Source: Notamacropus eugenii (lineage: Eukaryota > Chordata > Mammalia > Diprotodontia > Macropodidae). From it: a stretch of 64,000 bases of DNA. This document shows positions 58,151 through 64,000 of the stretch, in pieces; the stretch's first letter is position 1, and every line of letters starts with the position of its first letter. Made by a program: the position numbers and the translations under genes. The stretch is taken from assembly GCF_028372415.1 (NCBI RefSeq), contig NC_092875.1:354632233-354696232 (forward strand). Reading direction: 5' to 3'. The notes under the pieces were generated by a model. It was not told the DNA's origin. It was given only the letters and a program-made list of their open reading frames with translations, and did not search any database.

Positions 58151-59375
58151 TTTCCAATCTGACCGAATAGGTTGTAGTATATGATTGTGAGGGAATACTA
58201 TTGTGCTATAAGAAATAATGAGCAGGATGATTTCAGACAAACCTGGGAAGACTTATGAACTGATGCAAAGTGAAGTGAACAGAACCAGGAGATCACTGTA
58301 TACAGGAACAGCAATATTGTACAAAGATCAACTGTGAATGACTTGCCTATTTTGATCAATGCAGTGATCCAATGCAATTCAAAGGACTTGTGATGAAAAA
58401 TGCTAGCCTTCTCCAGAAAAAGAACAAATGGAGTCTGAATGCAGATCAAAGCATACTTTGTAAAAACTTTTTCATTTTTTTATCTGTGTTTTCTTTTGCA
58501 ACATGGATAATGTGGAAATATATTTTGCATGACTTCACATGTATAATTTATAACAGATTGCCTGTCTTTTCAAGCAGGGGTGATAGGAGGGAGGGCGGAA
58601 ATTTAAAACTCAAAAAGTTTTTAAAGGAATGCTAATTTTTTTACATGCAATTGAGAAGTATTTAATGAAATAAATAAAAATATGTGAAGAGCATACTCTA
58701 ACCCAGCCTCTGCTAGGCCTGCACCCAAAAGAGATCAAAGAAAGAAGAAAAGGACTTGCATATACTTATGCTCTTTTTATAGTGGCAAAAAAACAGAACT
58801 ATAAACCTAAGGGGATGCCCCTCAGTTGAAGAATGGCTGAGCAAATTTTGGCATATAAATTTATTACTATATTCTTGTGCTGTAAGAAATGAGAAAATAA
58901 ATTCAAAAAGTCATGGCAGTATTTGTATAAGCTAAAGTAGAATGAAGGGACCAGGACAAGAAGGAAAACTGCTACTCTGACATCAGTTTTATAAAAATGA
59001 GCAGTTTTTAAGAGTTGTATAACCTGATGAAGAATTAAACAAGGTGAACCTGGAGAACAATTTGTACAATAACAGCAACCCTATACAAACACATCTTTGA
59101 AAGCTATAAGAGCTACAATCAATGAAATGACTTCCATAATTTCAGAGGTCTCATAGTGAAGCTTGCTATCTAATATCCTGATAGAGAAGTGCTACATTTT
59201 GGGTGAAGAATGAGATGTGTATTTTTTGAAAATGGCCAGTGAAGGAATTTGTTTTGTTTGACTATGTATATTTGTTTTTAAAAAAGAGGATTTTGTTTTC
59301 CTTTTTTCATAGGAGCAGGGGATAGGAAGGAGAGAAAATTGATTTGTGAAATAAAAAACAAAATTTAAATTAAAA
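58151..59375 (+). mobile_element. Two L1 3'-end fragments in tandem
   Basis: 58151-58680 reads GTAGTATATGATTGTGAGGG, ACTGATGCAAAGTGAAGTGA, GTCTGAATGCAGATCAAAGC and ends in AAATAAATAAAAATA. 58700-59375 is an older copy (CAAAAGAGATCAAAG, GGGGATGCCCCTCAGTTGAA, ATTGATTTGTGAAATAAAAA). Both are 5'-truncated, each with its own A-rich end. Confidence 0.75.
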
Positions 59376-59384
59376 AAATAGTTT

Positions 59385-59930
59385 CCAGTGACCTCTTAAT
59401 TGACAAATTTGGTGGTCTTTTCTCAGTCCTCATCTGTCTTTTTTTAACCTTTCTGCAGCATTGGACACTGTTGACTTCTGTCTCCTCTTGAATACATACT
59501 CTCTGGGTTTTTATGACACTGTTCTCTGTGGTTCTTACCTGTCTAACTACTCCTCACTCCTCTTTTTACTGTATTATCCTCCATATCTGGCCCCCACAAG
59601 GCTCTGCCCTGGCTTCTCTTCTCTCTCTCACTGGTTTCATCAACTCCCATAGATTTAAGTATGTTTCTAGACAGATGGCTTCTAACTCTGTCTGTCTAGC
59701 CCTGTTATTTCTCCTGAACTGATTTAGCCCTGTATCACCAAATATCTGGATGTCCACTGGCATTTTTAAAACTCAGCATGTCTCAAACAGAAATTGCTCT
59801 TTCCAAACTCACTCTTCTGCTAAACTTTCTTATTAATGACACCTCAAGTGAGGCCATTCTTGGACCCCACACTGCCAACATCACACATCTCCCCCATTAC
59901 CTTTTATGTATTTTGTATATAATTGTGTGT
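59385..59930 (+). mobile_element. L2 LINE fragment
   Basis: GCAGCATTGGACACTGTTGA, TTATGACACTGTTCTCTGTG, CACAAGGCTCTGCCCTGGCT and CTCAGCATGTCTCAAACAGA follow the L2 ORF end. Peptide-level text (LDTVDFCLLLNT) is degenerate. Confidence 0.8.
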
Positions 59931-59934
59931 ATAT

Positions 59935-60430
59935 ATGAAATATCATAGATCTAGTGCTGGAAAGGATCTCAGAGACAAAGTAATGCAACTCCATTTTATG
60001 GAAAAACTGAGACCCAAGGTAGTTAAGTGATTTACCTAAGGTTGCACAGGTAGAAAGCATTTGAGATGGTATTGTTTCCCACTACAAAATGTAAACTGAT
60101 TTAGGGCAGCCAGGCTGGCAAGCAGAAAGTATTTTGTACTAAGCACTGTGCTAAACTCTGGACACAATAAAAGCAAACAACAGTCTGTGGCCTTGAAGAG
60201 TTTACAGTCTAATATGGAAGGAATAGTTAATTTTTGTAACCCTAGGGCCTGGAAGTGCTTAAAAAAGTCAGTCAATTAGTTGATTTCAAGCTTTCTTCTT
60301 TCGTCAGTATATTACCCCAATATGATTCAAGGTGCTTGAGGGCAGGGATTATTTTATCTTTCTCTTTATGTCTTTAGCCCCAAGTATGGTGAGTAGCACT
60401 TGGTAGACATTTAATAAAATCCCTCTTCTT
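59935..60430 (+). mobile_element. Old SINE/L2 tail cluster
   Basis: 59945-60060: CTAGTGCTGGAAAGGATCTC, AACTGAGACCCAAGG. 60120-60240: GTACTAAGCACTGTGCTAAA, GAAGAGTTTACAGTCTAATA. 60310-60425: GCTTGAGGGCAGGGATTATT, GAGTAGCACTTGGTAGACAT (L2 end). Three separate worn fragments. Confidence 0.6.
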
Positions 60431-61440
60431 CCCCACTTCCCTCCCCCCCAACCTTTGATTTCATTAGTATAGGGAATTCCTGGTTAGAAATTACCCTAGC
60501 CAATGCAAATTAGCATCTGCTTTACAATTTGTAGTCTTTTAGGATTTCCTGGGGTATTCAGAGACTAATTGGCCTTTGGGGTTGAGGGTGAGGGGATCAA
60601 ACAGCTAGTATGTGTCAAAGACTCAATTTCATCCTAGATCTTTCTAATTTACAGGTCAGCTGTCTATTCATTGTACCACACCACATCTCAATAAATGCTT
60701 ATTAAATTTAATTGAACTTATATGTGAAATTATTAAGGATTGCTTATGCCTTTCATGTTTTTATGTAACTTAACAATGTTCAATAACACAATATCCCTAT
60801 CTATAAGTTGTCCTTTCCTCTTTCTCCTCCCTTCCCACAATCAATTTTTTCTTTAATATGACCAATCTTAATTTTTTTCAAGTAGGTATCATACCAAATC
60901 TGAATTTCTCTGGCCTTAGCTTTTCCCGTTACAGAGTTCCTTTTGCTAAGAACTTTGCCATGAAGTTAATTTGCCTTTTATTCCCTGGAGGAATTCTGGC
61001 CAAACTTTTAAGTTGGAGCCAAATGAAGAATAACACTTTGGATTTATAAAACCGTTTTCACCAAAGAGCTCAGAAGAAAACAAATGAAACTCTATTGGCT
61101 TTGGGATTCAGATTTAAGATATTTAGCTGAATCATAAATGTCATAGGAATGCTGACTAGCAAAGTTTAAACTTTGCATAACTAATAAACACGTCAGTTTA
61201 CTTTTTGACATTTTTATTTATATTTTTGGTTTCATATCACCTTCAGTTCCAAAGATATCAGTGAGCTATCCTTTTTCATCAAAAATAATAGAAGGGGAAA
61301 GAAGTTTAGCAAAACTAATGAATCTCTCAATCTAGCCAAACATTCAATATTGTGCATTCATAGTTCCTCATGTCTGCAAAGAAGGGAGCTAAGTTGTCCT
61401 CATCTGTTTTCTGGAACACAGTTTGGTCAATATAGTTGTG
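60431..61440. other. Intergenic, no recognised element
   Basis: AT-rich. A MIR-like end near 60655-60715 (CAATAAATGCTTATTAAATT) is the only hint of a repeat. No gene is seen. Confidence 0.5.
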
Positions 61441-61448
61441 TGGCTTTC

Positions 61449-61640
61449 AGTTTTGTTGTTGTTCAGTTGTCTCAGTCGTGTCCAACTCTTTGTGGCCACA
61501 TACTGGAATGGTTTGCATTTCCTTCTCCAGATCATGTTACAGATCAGAAAACTGAAGCAAATAGGATTAAATGACTTGCCCTGGGTCATCTGAAGCCTAT
61601 TTGAAGTCAGGTCATCTTGACTCCAGGTCCAAGCACCTAC
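61449..61640 (-). mobile_element. tRNA-derived marsupial SINE (reverse)
   Basis: Plus-strand text TTGTTGTTGTTCAGTTGTCT, CAGTCGTGTCCAACTCTTTG, GGAATGGTTTGCATTTCCTT, CTTGCCCTGGGTCATC is the reverse complement of the family seen at 24190-24430. It is missing part of its head. Confidence 0.85.
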
Positions 61641-62585
61641 ACCAGAAGGTGTACCTTAGCACAGCCAGGGGATCAGGCAGACACCAGTGCAGATGGGGGT
61701 TCACCAACTCCTGAACCTGCCTGTGCTCTAGCTCAGGAGAGGAGCTGTAGGGAGAACTTTACTTTTGGTTTAGATTCACTCCCACAAACGACACGTTCAG
61801 TCACAATAATAGGGAAAATAGATTTTAATATTCAAAAGCAGCAGTATAAAGGCTTCTTACAGTAACAGCCAGCAACATGCAATAAACACTATACACACTA
61901 CTATAATCAGGATAATAATCAAATAAGTATTAAAAGAAAGAAAGAGAAAACATCGCCAATTCAGGGAAGCACCAACACCTGAATTTTCTCAGCTGGGGAA
62001 TCCCAGGATACAGCTTTCAGGGTCTGAATTGGGAACAAGTAGTCCCAGGCAGAGCGTCCTTTCCATAGGTGAGATTCCGAGGATTTACGCTAAACAAGGG
62101 GATTTTATAGGGATCTAGACAAAGAAGGCTTTTTGCCAATGGCTCTGCATACTGTTCCAAGCTAGTCAGGCACATGGCCATGGGAATACAGGTGTTTATC
62201 CATCAAGGAGATGCCATACGGGGGCCACAAGATACAAGTTAATTAATCATATACTGGGAGGATTAGCCAAATCTTCCAAGTATTATCTATGTGTTCCGGG
62301 AGTGGCTTGTTCCCGGAACATTGGTACATGGCCAACTCTCGCATGTTATATTCCTTGAGAGGTCACCAAAAGGACACAGTTAACTTACTTTATTCAAGGG
62401 ATATGAAATATTCCTTTAGGAGCTCAGACCTCCTCTGGCCAGACCACCCCTCCCCCATACCTCACGCAGTGAGCTTCAGGGTAACTCTGGGGAAGCCCAG
62501 AAAGACTTCACCTGGCCTCTGCTTTGGCACACCAGCCAGCTCAGCACCTGGTAAGCTGCAGCATTTTAGCTTTTAACTGAAAGAA
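61641..62585. other. Unclassified, possibly a decayed LTR element
   Basis: Compositionally unlike its surroundings (more GC, no SINE/LINE text). A purine run AAAAGAAAGAAAGAGAAAAC lies at about 61930-61950, and an inverted pair CCGGGAGTGGCTTGTTCCCGG lies near 62297-62317. These are compatible with an old retroviral LTR/internal junction, but no paired ends or coding motifs were found. Confidence 0.3.
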
Positions 62586-62589
62586 CTAG

Positions 62590-64000
62590 AGGCCATAACA
62601 CACAAAGCCTCAAACTCTCAGCACAAGAACCATGGGAGAGCCTCCTCTGCCCCACAAGCAGAGATCCACTTTAAAAGCCAGGAAAAAAGGCAATCATAAT
62701 GAGCAAGAATAAAGCCAGAAAAGAAAAGACCATAGAATCTTACTATGAGGACAAAGACCAAAATAGGAATACAGAAGCAATCAGATTGAGACTGTACTAA
62801 TGTCTGAAAGCTCAGAAGGAAATATGAACTGGTCTCAAGCCCAAAATGCATTCTTGGAAGAGCTTAAGAAGGATTTTAAAAGCTAAATTAGAGAGAAGAA
62901 AAATTGGCCTATGGTTTAAAAAATATGAAAAAAGAATTCATGGAAAAATTTAAAAGGAAAATTGGGCAAATGGATAAAGAGATGCAGAAGTTAACTAAAG
63001 AAAACAATCTATTAAAAATTAGAATTGGGCAAGTAGAAGCTAATGACTCTATGAGACATTAAGAATCAGTCAAACAGAATCTAAAGAATGACAAAAATAG
63101 AAGAAAATGTAAAATATCTCATTGGGAAAAAAACAACTGACCTGGGAAATAGATCCAGGTGAGAAAATCTAAGAATTCTTAGTCTATTGGAAAGCCATGA
63201 TGAAAAAAAAGAGCTTGGACAATATCAAGGAAAACTGCCCTGAGGTCCTAGATTCAGAGGGCAAAATAGTCATCCAAAGAATCCACCAATCACCTCCTGA
63301 AAGAGATCTCCAGCTGAAAATGCCAAGGAGTATTGTTGCCAAATTCCAGAACTACGAAGGAGAAAATACTGCAAGCAGCCAGAAAGAAACAATTCAGATA
63401 TCAAGGAACTATAATCAGGATCATACAGGACCTTGCAGCTTCTACATTAAAAGATTGGAGGTATTGGAATATGATATTCAGTAAGGCAAATGAACTTGGA
63501 CTACAACCAAGGATGAATTACCCAGCAAAATTGAGCATAATATTTCAGGCAAGGAGATGGATACTCAGTGAAATAAGGTATTTCTAGATGAAAAGGCCAT
63601 AGCTTGCTAGAAAATTTGATCTTCAAATACACGTGCCAAGAGAAACATAAAAAGGTAAAGAAGGGCAAAACATGTTGTCATTCAATATGGGCAAACTGTT
63701 TACATCCCCAAAGGGAAAATGATACTTGTTAATCTTGAGAACTGTACATCTATTATGATATTTAACATAGATATACATAGATAGAGGGAGTGGGTATAAA
63801 TTAACTGGCATGAGGATAAAAAAATATGATTTAAGGATGCAAAGCAATTGTAACAGGAGATGTGAAAAAGAGAAGGCAGAAATAATGTAAATTACATCAC
63901 AGGAAGAGGTACAAAAACATAGTAGAGGGAAAGAGGGAAAGGAGGTGAGCACTGTTTGAGATTTACTCTCATCTGATTTGGTTCAAAGAGGGAACAAACT
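62590..64000 (+). mobile_element. L1/HAL1 element with ORF1, cut by the window edge
   Basis: An older copy than the others. 5' text runs to about 62660. The ORF1 remnant runs to about 63650 (SHDEKKSLDNIKENCPE-like region, [40 protein letters not shown]) with several frameshifts. The sequence after it matches the HAL1-type 3' region of 1007-3771 and not ORF2 (GTAAAGAAGGGCAAAAC, GGAGGTGAGCACTGTTTGAG, TACTCTCATCTGATTTGGTT). Its end is outside the window. Confidence 0.7.

Overview
This is nuclear DNA of a mammal, almost certainly a marsupial. Two intron-containing vertebrate genes sit in a sea of interspersed repeats. The L1/HAL1 ORF1 remnants, the tRNA-derived SINEs ending in GAACAACAAC-type tails and the L1 3' ends are of the types I know from marsupial genomes. 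Ancient MIR and L2 copies are also common. The species cannot be named from this window.

Gene layout. Two genes lie head to head around one CpG island (about 20.7-22.6 kb). To the left, on the minus strand, is the 5' part of NSUN2 (tRNA/mRNA m5C methyltransferase): nine coding exons from 21505 down to 4266, joining in frame through codon 340. Both catalytic cysteines fall at the numbering known for human NSUN2 (C271, C321); later exons lie beyond the left edge. To the right, on the plus strand, is complete SRD5A1 (steroid 5-alpha-reductase 1): five exons from 22327 to 54022 that join to 771 nt (256 residues plus stop). The NSUN2/SRD5A1 head-to-head order matches human 5p15. No further host gene is visible from 54.5 to 64 kb.

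NSUN2 introns (1-21 kb). Intron 9 holds a 2.77 kb ORF1-only retrotransposon (HAL1 type) with a 15-bp target-site duplication (TSD). Introns 4 and 7 hold the two arms of a nearly identical 1.17 kb inverted repeat (7379-8553 and 13633-14806). The arms flank exons 5-7 and a processed pseudogene of PPP1R21 in intron 6.

SRD5A1 introns (22.6-54 kb). Intron 2 carries a degenerate 7SL (SRP) RNA pseudogene and an L2 element split by a 465-bp solo LTR. Intron 3 carries a 95-bp perfectly alternating purine-pyrimidine tract (TG then CG), a strong Z-DNA candidate. Intron 4 is a layered pile: an old sense L1 (46.2-51.3 kb), a composite L1/HAL1 inserted antisense with a 16-bp TSD, and inside that a 598-bp CpG-rich solo LTR with a 6-bp TSD. 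A second HAL1 sits next to the pile.

Downstream (54.5-64 kb). A run of antisense L1 pieces includes two that end inside ORF1 with no poly(A) yet are flanked by TSDs. In both, the end of the target duplication is complementary to the A-rich ORF1 site where the copy stops, which points to internal priming of L1 RNA. L2, L1 3' ends, SINEs and the start of another ORF1-bearing element follow.

No undescribed gene system was found. The most noteworthy items are the exon-flanking inverted repeat, the internally primed L1 insertions and the composite L1/HAL1.
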